From Gracilaria domingensis (taxonomy: Eukaryota; Rhodophyta; Florideophyceae; Gracilariales; Gracilariaceae): 64,000 nt of DNA. Each line of letters starts with the position of its first letter. Position 1 is the first letter of the stretch. Where the stretch lies: positions 283,685 through 347,684 of the forward strand of contig VCMS01000023.1 of assembly GCA_022539475.1 (NCBI GenBank), given 5' to 3'. The position numbers and the translations under genes are program-made. Below, in pieces: positions 22,301 to 31,568 of this stretch. A model generated the notes under the pieces. The model saw nothing but the letters and a program-made list of their open reading frames with translations, had not been told where the DNA came from and searched no databases.

Positions 22301-22783
22301 GTCATCTGTTCCACGGAATATGACAAACTGCGCAAGATCTGCAAACTCCATGACAGCGTTTCGTAGTAACCCGAACTTAGCTTTCGAGTTAAAACCAGCC
22401 TGATCGAAGAAAGAGTCCATCTTCTTCAAGGACCCTAGCAGATCGACATAATCTAAACGTGCCGAAACTGCCCGGCGAATTCTCTCCGCCGGTTCCTCAA
22501 TTGCACCGAAACGCTCGATCAAAGCGAGCTTCACTGTCTGATAGTCCTTCGCTTCATTCGAAAGAGAGCCGTCAACAGCATAATTGTCATAGTAAAAGTC
22601 AAACGCTTCACCCTCAAGATAGCCGAGCAACTTCATAGCCCGAACACTATCCTCTTCGTTGGGAGTAGCGACATTCTCAAAGTAAAACAGAAACTTCCTT
22701 ACGTCGACGGCAGAACCATCGAAGGAAATCACACCAGACTCAGGAGAACCAGACCCTCCTCGAGAGTACCATGTGGACGCCAT
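16382..22783 (-). CDS. Gag-pol polyprotein of Ty3/gypsy element A
   Basis: A single frame of 2,133 residues from the ATG at 22783, with no gag/pol frameshift. Gag is followed by two CCHC zinc knuckles at about 243-282 (CSYCSQPGHFAARC and CSVCGKLGHSATTC), then a basic stretch. Protease has LLDSGAIPNLMS near 481. A roughly 450-residue acidic linker is unusual. Reverse transcriptase has FCVDYRALNRVMKADRWPLP near 1233 and YLDDVVIYSK near 1325. RNase H has VETDASSFALGAVLA near 1471. Integrase has an HHCC finger (VGHWDITATRRHVIDRFWWP, CDGC near 1680-1720), catalytic Asp in FSIDFAGP and VSDNATSF, and Glu in NGRAERMVG. No chromodomain is visible. The order PR-RT-RH-IN is that of Ty3/gypsy. The frame looks intact and potentially active. 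Confidence 0.93.
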   Translation of the reverse strand: MASTWYSRGGSGSPESGVISFDGSAVDVRKFLFYFENVATPNEEDSVRAMKLLGYLEGEAFDFYYDNYAVDGSLSNEAKDYQTVKLALIERFGAIEEPAERIRRAVSARLDYVDLLGSLKKMDSFFDQAGFNSKAKFGLLRNAVMEFADLAQFVIFRGTDDYESLKALVKDFVGGKKALGSYGTLNAFPPAKHILQRAKEPARPSPLESKVDQLADQMAQLHLLVKKTQSAATTIGRQDTEKVCSYCSQPGHFAARCELNPHRGTRCSVCGKLGHSATTCWRRNNDDTVRKVSFEDVKSESEREKLLKEKRASQKTDENQVSVVIADPSDDEDHVATAKRDAEGEPLPKQPRTGPLSGISPVMFPESHTTRTASQQAKNPPKKSTRTRKGTGKKSKGKSRRVKIQEHVGKYNIYEELARAPSGITFGQLVRGDADEAKKDIRRILSGGFSSRRVSYAHTHSLPQTLKVVNVTVYGTSSQALLDSGAIPNLMSIALCNRLSLEMKPSSRRIVVADGTKSLVRGSLHDVPLEFGSLRVPLDFLVVEKPPFNVIVGCPALESLQACLDLGTQQVSMQFDGASVVLPLDYHRPSVVFDEENEHTDSEDFTSASESFFSESSESDYEGYAITFSKDKVDTSVYALNTMNEEQDSLQPLEEESANELENIGATSLGQESPSPADPQDLEEGIRQLRVNDVEPEPAITTPHAPGEANREFENDEESEESADDNDSEGSPSDGGHERDLVVPVRDDVVLLRAEDVRRQPDYLIFRVYRRYPQPPDREQLHPHISELPYGEICVLELDNSSEPVVRFGVGWPIPAPADGETLAVPSQSEAHEDHVMVISLDNRNDEADNQLSGLAEPNDDQHHSVYHAANPSSFQSSMTDTSLQPPDPPLLSTDNGRGAEERNSGRDDEEDEDCVEVEAGVHEAEVEVEEEVVNNGNEDDHEEDEDGSSPEEVQLSGTPLYRDPVLTIPITDEVTLLPPEEGELISDFLLVRVQIRYPVPTPAHPPHLGMHNMPFGRTGLLEEDDDGRYVIAFEEELPQEELSTQVPPPPVRELEDQPDPSQTEPRTTGSGEGHSTSRDSEPKVACPAPEIKYSLLDPVAIDGKGRILDRRDYPADTSHEEVILKRLSHLPSREQQELLRVLLDLGVVAWSLYDLRPADVPVMHEFSLTTQTPIHSKVRRLPPRHDEVVKKELGKMLDAGIIKPCTSPWSFPIVIATKKDGKPRFCVDYRALNRVMKADRWPLPHIEQIFDDLGGCSFFTTLDLFSGYWQIRMSPRCKEMTTFVCRQGTYQFEVMPFGLMNAPSTFQRMMDSILNKYPFVRVYLDDVVIYSKTLEDHVEHIKLVLRTIASHGLKLKISKCDFAHPKIELLGHVVDQSGVAVDVKKIEAIKAAPIPKTTTELRSFLGLAGYYRQFIKHFAKTSAVLHSATSGNRKLVFNNEMVEAFKDLKEKLTSPPVLAFPDFDTPFRVETDASSFALGAVLAQKKSDGMFHPIQYASRTMTAAERNYAVCEQEALAVIFAFKKFRLYLLGSKPFQLITDHQALKYAFQKKDVHGRLARWLDFLAEYEFEVVYRSGDKNCAADYLSRYSTIRGHHAPEVATTVSSPTCEAFSGLEPYYANIGRYLSDLPVDEPNSSLRGAIKRNSKKFMVWNGQLYRRMGSGLRLLPNVNERRKLLKTFHDDVGHWDITATRRHVIDRFWWPNIHSDVTTYVKSCDGCQFMGSFLAYRAGQRAPLTDIFHTFSIDFAGPLRVTRNGNRFLLIGVEHLTGWPIAVATRTSTAVDVVNFIRRKIVAPFGYPRTIVSDNATSFLASSVQAYLMRHEITLKPVLAYAPMSNGRAERMVGTIKRAIAKTIHDQNSDWDEVLPEVLYGYRTRQMTEGYSPFQLMYGVRPQMHPSDPPSLIATPSLDHREVELQASTLGRATRVLQQPHRQDDERRGHRFAAGDQVLVMRGEALNPSVKWPSFKSKFYGPCHIVRANHPRYILVSPHRRMSRRGIHARRLRPYHPRPRHLIPRTVRHERNNQPEAACPVVLQEVPNPTRPPADYLRIIVAGWRLSEWLSPVSTSTNDLQKIAWNLLHVYLGTFKRHGPYITEGLLTKLVSLTGRVNPFIIPLVGQQFVFYYYHFAVARY
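22754..22771 (-). other. Primer binding site of element A, inside the gag frame
   Basis: Immediately after the 5' LTR on the minus strand is TGGTACTCTCGAGGAGGG, with the TGG expected to pair with a tRNA CCA end. Because the gag ATG lies 12 bases before the end of the LTR, this site is also translated, as W-Y-S-R-G-G. I could not identify the tRNA. Confidence 0.65.
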
Positions 22784-24914
22784 TTTTGGGGGAAACAGCG
22801 CGGGTGGTAACAAACCCCAGGAGAGCGACACAATAAATGCTCGAGAGTACCAGCCCAAAGGGCGACAGATTCACGTAGCTCAGATGCCTGCAGGAGCAGA
22901 CAAGATAACCCCAAGATAGATGGAAACTCCCCGCAAACTGAAAGCAGGGGTAAGAATCAACCGAGGATATGGCTCAGCGTCCGATACCGAGAGCCAGCAC
23001 AACAACAGAAAGCAGGGCCAACAGACCAAGACACACAAGAGCTGTCGGCGGGACAATAGTGTGGTAGGACTAAAGCGATGGAGTCTGTCGTCGATGCCAC
23101 CACGAACCTAACAACCAGGCGAGGTAGCGACAGAAAGAAAACCAGCGCAATGCGTAACACTGCCAACGTCCGTCTGGGAGAACGGAGACGTAGTGATGGG
23201 TGATGGTCGCAATGTGCGAACGAGCCCAATGGAGGGCAGCACAAGGCGACTGGCTAGGGAACGGCGGGAGACCGGGCCGCCGGGAATAAGGAAATGTAGG
23301 GGGAAAGGCTGGTGGCAGGGAGGCGCAGACTGCGCTAAGGGAAGATGGGATTGCCAAAGGAAGGAAGGTTGGCGACGACGGAAGGGGAGGAAGAAAGGCG
23401 AGAGAGGCAAGGATGGGGGAAGTCGTCCAGAGGGGAAGTGATCTGCCCGAGTTGAGTTTGCAGCGAGCGCTCGAACTCGGGGGTTTATATCTACAATTGT
23501 GATAATGCATGGTCACCGCAAGCGAACACCTAATATCATCTTTCACCAAGGCATTCAGAACGGCTCACCAGGTCAAATACTTGGTTGTGATACCGTTGTA
23601 CGGTTCTTCGTTATGTCTCCTGTTCATTGGCTGTTGGTGATACGGTGCGCCGATTGTCGTCTTGTGACAAACAACTTAATATTGCTCACCATGTCCATAA
23701 TAGGTAATAATGTCAACGTACGGTTCTTCGTTATGTAGGTCGGTGGTTGGCCAGATTTCTTCTGGCTATTTAGGTTTTCAACTAGTCCTCCGGATGACAT
23801 CCACCTTCCATGTCGTGCCATCGTGGCACTATCACGATTGTGCGTGCGTGACCAGTTATCATGGCGGTATATTCGATATTATAGTTACCCTTCGGTGCCT
23901 CTCAGGTCTGCCATGCTTCCCCTATCTTACCACCGCCTTTCAGGTGCCCATCTTTTGAACGATGTCAACTCCAAACGAAGTTATTGCTACTATGACCGAC
24001 GACGATACCGACCATTCCGATGTTCCGCGTGCCAAATCAACCGTCCTGATCGAGAGCGAAGCAAAAGAAGTTACTGCGGACGCCATTCAGCTCGAGGAGG
24101 ATGCCGCATTTGCGAACGAAGACGACGTTGCCACTGAAGAACGTACCGAAGCGCAACTTTTCGCCTGCCAGGAGGCTCTATATGACTTCCTCTTCAAGCG
24201 TGGAATATCGATGGATGAGCTCAAAGACAATCTTAACGAGCTCCTAGTACTGTTCGTGCGCGGGATTGGTGTTGGGTTGGCGCTTTCCATGATGGTGCTA
24301 CGCTCCCCCTCCGCGCACGCGCGCTTCATCTCGTTCATGACGCTGTGAAAGCTTTGTTGTCCTCTGATTGATATCCCTTTCTCGTATCTTCGATTGCCTC
24401 TTTGTCACAGAACTCCTGCTTCTCGATTAAATTGATTTGTATCCCCTGGTTGTATGTGTTCCGACGCGCGCGACAGAGCGCGCCACAACTTTCTGAGCTC
24501 CCCGAAGAGAGCGCTCCACTCACTGTCCTCCAGCGTCAGGTGCTGCGCGCACGTTCCTTTTCCTACCTTGCAGCTGGCGCGCCGCAACGTGCGGCGCGCG
24601 AGCTTCCAAAGCCTGCTTAGCGGCGGGCGCGCCGCAGCCAGCGGCGCGCGACGCGCAACTTCATTATCCTCCTCTTCAGGCGCGCCGCAGCGAGCGGCGC
24701 GCGACTTCTTCATCTCCGTCGGGGGCGCGCCGCGGCGCGCGGCGCGAAACCTCATCATCCTTGCCGCCGCGTCGCGGCGCACGGCGCGCAGCGGTGGGCG
24801 CAGACGGCGGGAGTGACGGCGCAGTCCAGGGGTGGAAGGTGTCGGAGATATAGAAAAAAATTGTTCGGGAGTGTCCCTGGGGTGGCGGGACACTCCCCTG
24901 CATCCGCCTCCACA
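22772..24914 (-). repeat. 5' LTR of element A
   Basis: This 2,143-bp copy of 13533-15678 lies upstream of gag in element orientation and should carry the promoter. The gag start codon is inside its last 12 bases. It differs from the other LTR by scattered substitutions, one 2-bp deletion near 23370, and a small rearrangement near 24308 that shortens the antisense ORF. Confidence 0.95.
23962..24348 (+). CDS. Second copy of the antisense LTR ORF (128 residues, altered C-terminus)
   Basis: Same start and first 118 or so residues as 14725-15135, with Glu to Gln and Pro to Leu changes. A CCCTCC/CCCCCT difference then shifts the frame and gives a different, shorter end. This is the copy in the LTR that should serve as promoter. 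Confidence 0.35.
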   Translation: MSTPNEVIATMTDDDTDHSDVPRAKSTVLIESEAKEVTADAIQLEEDAAFANEDDVATEERTEAQLFACQEALYDFLFKRGISMDELKDNLNELLVLFVRGIGVGLALSMMVLRSPSAHARFISFMTL

Positions 24915-25613
24915 ATATTGATGCCGTAGAGGACAATACGCCAGAAGAGGACTTAATAGAGAAATTAATAATTTATCCAAAGCTATTGAAGAACTGAAAA
25001 ATATAAAAGACTCTGACTTGATAGACTCTGGGGAGAACGTTAAGGAAATAGTACAACGTCCTATGAAAAAATTAAGAACCGCATCCGATAAAAAAATGCT
25101 TGCGCGTACTGCAAAGGTTCAAACTGTATCCACACTTGGAAAAAACACAACAGCAGTTTAAGTCATTATATTGCCTTATCGAAGAGCTGCAATTTTAAAA
25201 TATTTTGCGATTTCTGTCGTATCAAATTTTACACTACTTTTGAGTATCATCTTCATTTAGATACTTCCGTTCATAGGAAAAAGAAGGCACAAGTACCACG
25301 CCGATTTAAATTTGCTGTTGCAAAACATTATGTGCCGAAGTTAGAACCTGTACCACACACTATTCCTGAATACGCTAAAATTAAGGAAATTGTAAACGAC
25401 TGGAAAAAGTCCGACCAAGAAAACCAACAGTAAATAAAGAACGTTTTCATACCAAACCGTATTGCTTCTTAGTGTTTATGCCAACGTAAAGTAACAAATC
25501 AAAAATTTAAAATTTGTAACCAAAAGTAGTGTACGAACTGTATCCACATTATATATACCGACTTAGCCGAATTACAAAACAAAGTAAACGTCCTAGGACA
25601 ACAGTTAGCACAG

Positions 25614-26680
25614 GTGATGCAACATAATAATCACTTTAAAACGCTACTTACTAGTCACGAAAATCACTCCAAAAATCTTAAAGCTGGAAGGCCAGAGAAA
25701 TTTAACGGAAAGTATGGTAGATCATTTCTACCATTAATTGAAAACCTATTCAAAAATACTCAAACACCATTACCGATGAGGAAAAAATTATGTATGCGGT
25801 AAGCTTTATGACAGGACAAGCATTAGAATGGTGGGAACTCGTAAACGGAAATAACGAAAACGAAATCTTAAGCTCCACAGATTTCAAACAAAGACTCCTA
25901 GAATACTACGAGCCCGCAAATTGGAAACTCAATGCAAGAAAAATACTATCAAATTTAAAACAATTTGATCATTTAAGTACTGTCTCCTACTATAATAAAG
26001 AGTTTACAAAATGGTTATTAGTAGTGCTGAATATGTCAGCAGATGAACAGTTATTTAACTACAACTAGATAAGTGCATGTTGTTCAATTCATATGCAAAC
26101 AAATAAAATTACAATACAATACAATCAGTGCTTTGAAAAGCGAGCTTCTCAAAGAAGAAAACCCGCGAAGCTCCTTCGACAACCCAGTTAGCGATTGAGT
26201 CAATTTTAAAATAAGAAAACTTTGAGCTGGTTCACTTAAAGATGTTCTAACACTAAGAATTGTTGTATTTCATAAACGTATTCTTTCAAATTCTGCTGTT
26301 AAGGTTGCCTCTTTCCAATAACTATTGCAAAGGATTACGAAATAATATCCGAATTAAAAGTGAACGCTCAGGGGCTATAAATCTAAATGAAGCAATGAAA
26401 TTAGCTGATAGTATGGATCATACATATCGTTCGAATACTAATTTTAAGAAACCTTGGATTCCAACTCATCGAGAGGATTATCGAAATAGGCGTGATAAAC
26501 CATTTCCAACGGAAATTGGTAATATCCGTCGCTATCAAGGCAATAATCGTCTGAATCACCAAGAAAGGTCCAGCCACATTGAAAAGACTTATGCTTTAAG
26601 TGCTATCAAAAAGGCTGCCGCCGTTGGATGCGAAAAAGAATTATTAACCAAAAGAACTGAATGCACGGGCAAATATTGAA
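25614..26680 (+). pseudogene. Broken gag of element B
   Basis: Retrotransposon gag (capsid) features are spread over two frames: GRPEKFNGKYGR, then MTGQALEWWELVNG and FKQRLLEYYEPANW, then after the inserted 257 bp, SGAINLNEAMKLADSMD. At least one frame change lies near 25790, where two frames overlap. I see no intact zinc knuckle. Removing the 257-bp insertion and one TAACTA copy makes the frame continuous there. Confidence 0.7.
26062..26318. mobile_element. 257-bp insertion in gag of element B, target duplication TAACTA
   Basis: The word TAACTA flanks the segment at 26056-26061 and 26319-26324, and deleting the segment with one copy restores the gag frame exactly. I see no terminal inverted repeat and no coding capacity. 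It could be a solo LTR or a small non-autonomous element. It contains GCGAGCTTCTC and GCGAAGCTCC, which may form weak secondary structure. Confidence 0.6.
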
Positions 26681-26781
26681 GGTCGAGCGTCGAAATCTAC
26701 AGAAAAGGCCTATGTATATGACAAAAAGAAAAACAGCAAAAAATAAGAAAACAAGAGGAAGAAGACAAAACAACTCTTAAC

Positions 26782-27262
26782 ATGTGTAACCTGAAGAAAA
26801 GGACTGCTTCAAAACTATTAGTTTATAACAGAAAAGCTTCCACAAAAGACGTTGATGAATCTTGTGATATCCTTATTGATTGCGGTTGCGAAGACATATG
26901 CATATTAAAAGAATTTGCAGACAAATCTAATTTCCAAAGACAACACAGTAATATCAAAGCAGAGCTTTGGAATGGAACATTGGTTCCCATGGAACAAATG
27001 TTAAAAAACTTTATCTATTAAGATCGGGCAGGCTCAGTTTGATATTGTACCCTATATTGTGGATTTAATAGGTTATGATATTATTCTAGGGCTAACCTGG
27101 TTGGAGCACCGTAATCCACAAATTAATAGCAAAAATAACTCCATGAAAGTACTCCTTAATGGAGAAAAGTTTGATCTGGACGCAGAAACAGTCCAAGCAC
27201 GGTTCTTCCACGAGAAACTTGTACTAAGTAAACACAAGTGTATGAAGCTCCTTAAGAAGTAA
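26782..27262 (+). pseudogene. Protease region of element B
   Basis: SCDILIDCGCEDICILKEFAD resembles the active-site loop of retroelement aspartic proteases, with D-C-G in place of the usual D-S/T-G. A second protease-like element, IGYDIILGLTWLEHRNPQI, follows in another frame after a stop. Both breaks and the changed active site make activity unlikely. Confidence 0.6.
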
Positions 27263-27477
27263 CGAAGTGAAATATACTACGTAGTACTTCAACATGAAAA
27301 GAACATGCAGATTATCTAAATAAAAGCAAAGAACGAAACACACGACAATGATATTGAGAGAATACTTAAAGAATATAAGGATGTATTCCCGAAAGACCTT
27401 CCGAAAGGATCACCGCCAAGAAAAATGGTTTAATTGGAGATTAAAATCGGAAATAATTCCTGCCTAATGATGGGACC

Positions 27478-28836
27478 ATGTACAAACTGTCACCCGCAGA
27501 AATTAAAACAATGAAGAAGCAATTAGAACATTTAATAGGTCAAAGATTTACAAGACCCAGCATAAGCCAATGCGGAAGCCCAATATTATCTACATCTAAA
27601 AAGAACGGCTTGTTAAGAATTTTTGTTGACTACAGACCCTTGAATAAGAAAACTATAAAAAACAAAGTTCCTCTACCCCGTATCGATGAAGTCTTGGACC
27701 AAATTGGAGAAGCAAACTACTGTATCTCTCTTGATCTAAGAGCAGTCTATAACAAGATACAAATTAAGAAAGAAGATATAAAAAAACTGCCTTTAAGACA
27801 AAATATAGTTTAACTGAATACCTGGTGACTCTTTTTAGATTAACAGGTGCACCACGATGTTTTCAAACACTGATTAATACAACTGTAAGACCTTATTTGG
27901 ATAGGTTCGTAATGGTATACCTAGATGATATTTAAATCTATAGCAAAACGAAAAGAGAGCACTTCAGACACATAAGAACCGTCCTAAACGTATTGCAAAA
28001 ATCCCAATTATATGGTCGAATGTCTAAATGCATATTTATGAAGTAAGAACTAGATTATTTAGGGCATATTATTTCTAGCAAAGAAATTAAACCAGATCTT
28101 AAGAAAGTGGAAGCTATAAACAAATAGAGAACCCTAACAAACGTCAAAAATGTTCAAAGCTTTTTAGGTATCTGCAACTATTATCGTACGTTTTGCAAAG
28201 ATTATGCATAGATTGCAAACCCAATAAGTGACCTAATGAAGGTTAAAAATCCCTTTCAATAGGAAAAAAAGCAAGAAACGGCTTTTAATACTTTAAAGAA
28301 TGCACTGGCACATTCACCTATACTACGTTGTGCCAATCCTAAACTACAATATAAAGTTACGACTGACGCTTTAGGTATTGGCTGTGGTGCAGTTCTTTTA
28401 CAAACAGACAAATCCGGGACCCGACCGGTAGCGTACGCTTCAAGGAAACTCAAAAAAGCAGAACAAAAACTACTCTACGGCAAAAAGAGAACTATTGAGA
28501 ATCATATTCGCATTACAAACACTTCGTACGCACCTGGATGGTGCAACTTTTATCATATAAACAGATCATCATCTACTAAAATATTTGGAACCCCAAAAAC
28601 AGCTCTCGAAGAAACAAGCCCGACGGGTTCAGTACATGCCAGAATTTAATTATGTCATTACGTATATAAAAGAAAAACATAACAAAGTCGCGGATGGACT
28701 TTCACGAAAAGATAGTGAAGTCCACAAAATCCGTAGTAATATAATCAAACAATTTCTCTCTGTGACAATAAACAAGGTTTTAAATGAGACACTAAATGAC
28801 CTTGGAGAGCGTACTCCAAAGATGTTTACTTTGTAG
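27478..28836 (+). pseudogene. Reverse transcriptase and RNase H of element B
   Basis: RT is recognisable from IFVDYRPLNKKTIKNKVPLP and CISLDLRAVYNKIQI, and further on VYLDDI, which is followed by a stop and then IYSKT. RNase H shows TTDALGIGCGAVLLQTD and, near 28660, KHNKVADGLSR. At least four stops or frame changes lie between these blocks. Confidence 0.75.
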
Positions 28837-29289
28837 GTCAATTCAAGAACCCTCAACAACCATATAAGCTAATACGGACACGACTATACTTTGAAAACAG
28901 ACTTTGCGTACCAGAATGGAATATACGGAAAAATTTGCTCTAAGACAACCACGTATCCTTATAAGGAGGACATCGATCCTACCAGAAAATGTGGAGAAAA
29001 ACGCCGTTGGTGGGGATGCACCAAAATGTTTCTCATAGTTTGTTGATCCGCTACCGGCTTTGCCACTACATGCTATAAGAGCATCTCCACCGCGGACGAA
29101 AAAGCGGTATCAAAGAAGGAAAAACGTCGTAGACGTGGCGTAAATGTAGTGGTCAGGTCTATTTTGCTGATTTGCTCGTTTTCACCCACTGCAATCATCT
29201 CCAACGGCACGCTTCACGTCCGCGTGCCCCGCCTCATCATGTCGTCTAGCTTGTTAAGCTACGACCTCGATTAAGTCCTCGACGAGGTT

Positions 29290-30543
29290 ATGGCAGATAT
29301 GTTAACAAGCCCTGAAAGCGAAGAAGAACAAGGCACACATGGCGGTTCTGTTCCAGGACGTAGCCGGAACATAAACCGCAATCGAGAAACAGGACTCCAA
29401 CAACTGCACAGAGACTACCTTGACCACAATGCCGTGTATCACTCCGGCCATTTTAGACGACGATTTCGTGTTTCGAAACCAGTGTTTCACCGCATTTGCG
29501 CGCGTCTACAAGAAAAGTACAAGTATTTCCAGCAACACCGAGACTGCGTAGGCAACCTAGGATTCAGCACTGAACAAAAGGTCACGGCTGCTCTCCGGTT
29601 GCTCGCCTACGGCTGTGCAGCAGACAGTGTAGATGAATATGTCCGCATGGGAGAATCAACTGCAGCAGAATGCTTGAAGCAGTTCTGTTCTAGGGTTGTA
29701 GAAACATTTAGTGAGGAGTACTTGCGCTGTCCTACAACCGATGATCTCAAGAACATTACTAGAAGAACAGAAGCACTCGGTTTCCCTGGTATGATTGGCA
29801 GCATTGACTGCTCGAAGTGGATCTGGAAAAATTGTCCTGTTGCGTGGAGAGGACAATATCAGGGCAAAGAACGCAAGCCTGGGTTAACTATAGAAGCTAT
29901 TGCAGATGATCGTCTTTGGATATGGCATGCATACTTTGGAACGCCAGGAAGCGCAAACGATATCAACGTACTGGAGTGCTCGTCTCTCATGAACAAGATA
30001 GCAGACGGGTCGTTTCCGTCAAAGTTATCGTACACCTTGAACGAGAAGAATAGAGACATACCATACTTTCTGTGTGACGGCGTGTACCCGCGGTACCCCA
30101 TATTTGTTCACACGGTACAAGAACCAACAACCAAGAAAGAGAAAAACCACGCCAAAAGACAGGAAGGCAGGCGAAAGGACGTTGAACGTGCGTTCGGTGT
30201 GCTGCAAGGTAGATGGCACATTATCCGACGACCATCACGCTTTTGGCATGTAGCGACCATGAAGAATGTAATGTACTGTACCGTCATCTTGCACAATATG
30301 ATGGTAGAGAAGGGTTTGACTGATGAGGAACTGTCTTGGAATAGCGAAGGGGGCAATAGTATGAGTGCGGCTACACAAGATCGACAGCCCGTTTGGTCTG
30401 AAAACATTAACGCGCCTATTCCGGGCTCTATCGCGGCACTCTGTCAAACGGAACAGTTTCTCAATAACGAGTGGAAGCAGCGTGATTTACAAAACGACGT
30501 GATGGAGCACTTGTGGTCAATGCATGGGACTACGTTTAACTAA
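29290..30543 (+). CDS. PIF/Harbinger DDE transposase
   Basis: The 417-residue protein has the DDE_Tnp_4-type catalytic core. The first Asp is in GMIGSIDCSKWIWKN, the second in TPGSANDINVL, and the Glu in RRKDVERAFGVLQGRWHIIR. An N-terminal helix-turn-helix-like region (FSTEQKVTAALRLLAYGCAA) and FRRRFRVSKPVFHRI precede it, as in plant nuclear transposases of this family. It should cut at the TIRs of this element. The frame is intact from the ATG at 29290. Confidence 0.92.
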   Translation: MADMLTSPESEEEQGTHGGSVPGRSRNINRNRETGLQQLHRDYLDHNAVYHSGHFRRRFRVSKPVFHRICARLQEKYKYFQQHRDCVGNLGFSTEQKVTAALRLLAYGCAADSVDEYVRMGESTAAECLKQFCSRVVETFSEEYLRCPTTDDLKNITRRTEALGFPGMIGSIDCSKWIWKNCPVAWRGQYQGKERKPGLTIEAIADDRLWIWHAYFGTPGSANDINVLECSSLMNKIADGSFPSKLSYTLNEKNRDIPYFLCDGVYPRYPIFVHTVQEPTTKKEKNHAKRQEGRRKDVERAFGVLQGRWHIIRRPSRFWHVATMKNVMYCTVILHNMMVEKGLTDEELSWNSEGGNSMSAATQDRQPVWSENINAPIPGSIAALCQTEQFLNNEWKQRDLQNDVMEHLWSMHGTTFN

Positions 30544-30668
30544 CAGACTCGTCTGAGATTCTAAGACACTATTCGAGGTCCGCTGTCACACCAAAAGTAC
30601 GAAGACCGCGTGAGACTTTTGAACAATCTGGCACTGTTTCCTCGAATTTGAGCCTATGAACTGGTCCC

Positions 30669-31568
30669 TTACTCCGTCTCTTCCCTTGGTTTTTCAGTAG
30701 CATAGGAAACCGATTGCTGCGGCGACGACTGAAGTTCTTCCGTTCCGTCTTGTTCTGTTTCCTTGCGAGCTTTCTTAGCTTCCTCTTCACGTAGTTCGGA
30801 GAGCACCCTTTTTCGTGAAATGCGCAGGTACTCCATCGTCTCTGGGTTTTTGTCTGCACAGAGAGTGAACAATGCGATATCGTTTTGCCTCTTAATTTCA
30901 ATTGCCCTCTGTTCCTGTAGTTCCAACGCCTTTCTCGCCACTTTGAGCTTCTCCTCGTAGTGCTTTTGTTTGATAAAGTCGGCCTTAGCTGCCTTCCGAC
31001 CGATTGGACGGTCTTGATCACTCTTAGCACGGGCAGGTTTTGAATCATCAGGATATGGTTTCTCCGATTTGGGTTCTATGTGCTCCGACTTTCCGCCCGT
31101 TGAGCTAGATTCTGAGGAATCCACCTTCGGTTGGGTCTCAGTGAAAAATTTGGGATGAAGACGCAGTATGTCCCACACCCCTTTAAATTTAAACGGCTCT
31201 CCGACGTCATCTTTGGGAGATGTCATCGTAATTCCGTTATACAATGCTGTGGCCATCCGAAATTTGTCGTCTTCGTTATATCCGGATGGTTGCAAACGCT
31301 GCACTCTAGAGTAACACGCGGAGAATTGAGTGCATTTAGTCGTGAGGAGCTTGACGCGGTTGCGAATGAATTCTACAGAACGAGGTAAGCGGTTTGCAGG
31401 CTTGTACTTATCGTTATAAAGCTTTGTAACAGCCTCAAAGAAAAGCTTCTTCTTGCGATCAGTTCCAATAATGGAATCCTCGGAGGTTTTGATGTAGGCT
31501 TTGGCGATGGCCTTATCTTCGCCTGGAGAGAAGCTTGGGCCTCTTGCCGATGTTTTCTTGGGCTCCAT
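30669..31568 (-). CDS. Harbinger accessory Myb/trihelix-like DNA-binding protein
   Basis: This is the second gene of the Harbinger element, convergent with the transposase. Residues after the ATG at 31568 give GPSFSPGEDKAIAKAYIKTS and further on RSVEFIRNRVKLLTTKCTQF, the Myb/SANT-type tryptophan-poor helices of the accessory protein that guides the transposase to TIRs and to the nucleus. A proline/serine linker and a C-terminal coiled coil (EEKLKVARKALELQEQRAIE) follow. In-frame ATGs at 31586 and 31697 are alternative starts. Confidence 0.75.
   Translation of the reverse strand: MEPKKTSARGPSFSPGEDKAIAKAYIKTSEDSIIGTDRKKKLFFEAVTKLYNDKYKPANRLPRSVEFIRNRVKLLTTKCTQFSACYSRVQRLQPSGYNEDDKFRMATALYNGITMTSPKDDVGEPFKFKGVWDILRLHPKFFTETQPKVDSSESSSTGGKSEHIEPKSEKPYPDDSKPARAKSDQDRPIGRKAAKADFIKQKHYEEKLKVARKALELQEQRAIEIKRQNDIALFTLCADKNPETMEYLRISRKRVLSELREEEAKKARKETEQDGTEELQSSPQQSVSYATEKPREETE

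Larger units (their letters stand above)
13533..24914 (-). mobile_element. Ty3/gypsy LTR retrotransposon A, nearly intact, target duplication ATATT
   Basis: This 11.38-kb element is transcribed on the minus strand. Its two LTRs (13533-15678 and 22772-24914) begin TGTGGA and end TCCACA in element orientation. It is flanked by the direct repeat ATATT at 13528-13532 and 24915-24919, the 5-bp duplication expected for this class. One long gag-pol frame, domain order PR-RT-RH-IN, and a further in-frame 3' ORF after a TGA are present. By eye the LTRs differ at only about 15 positions plus a few 1-2-bp indels over 2.1 kb, so the insertion is recent. It interrupts the older element B. Confidence 0.95.
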
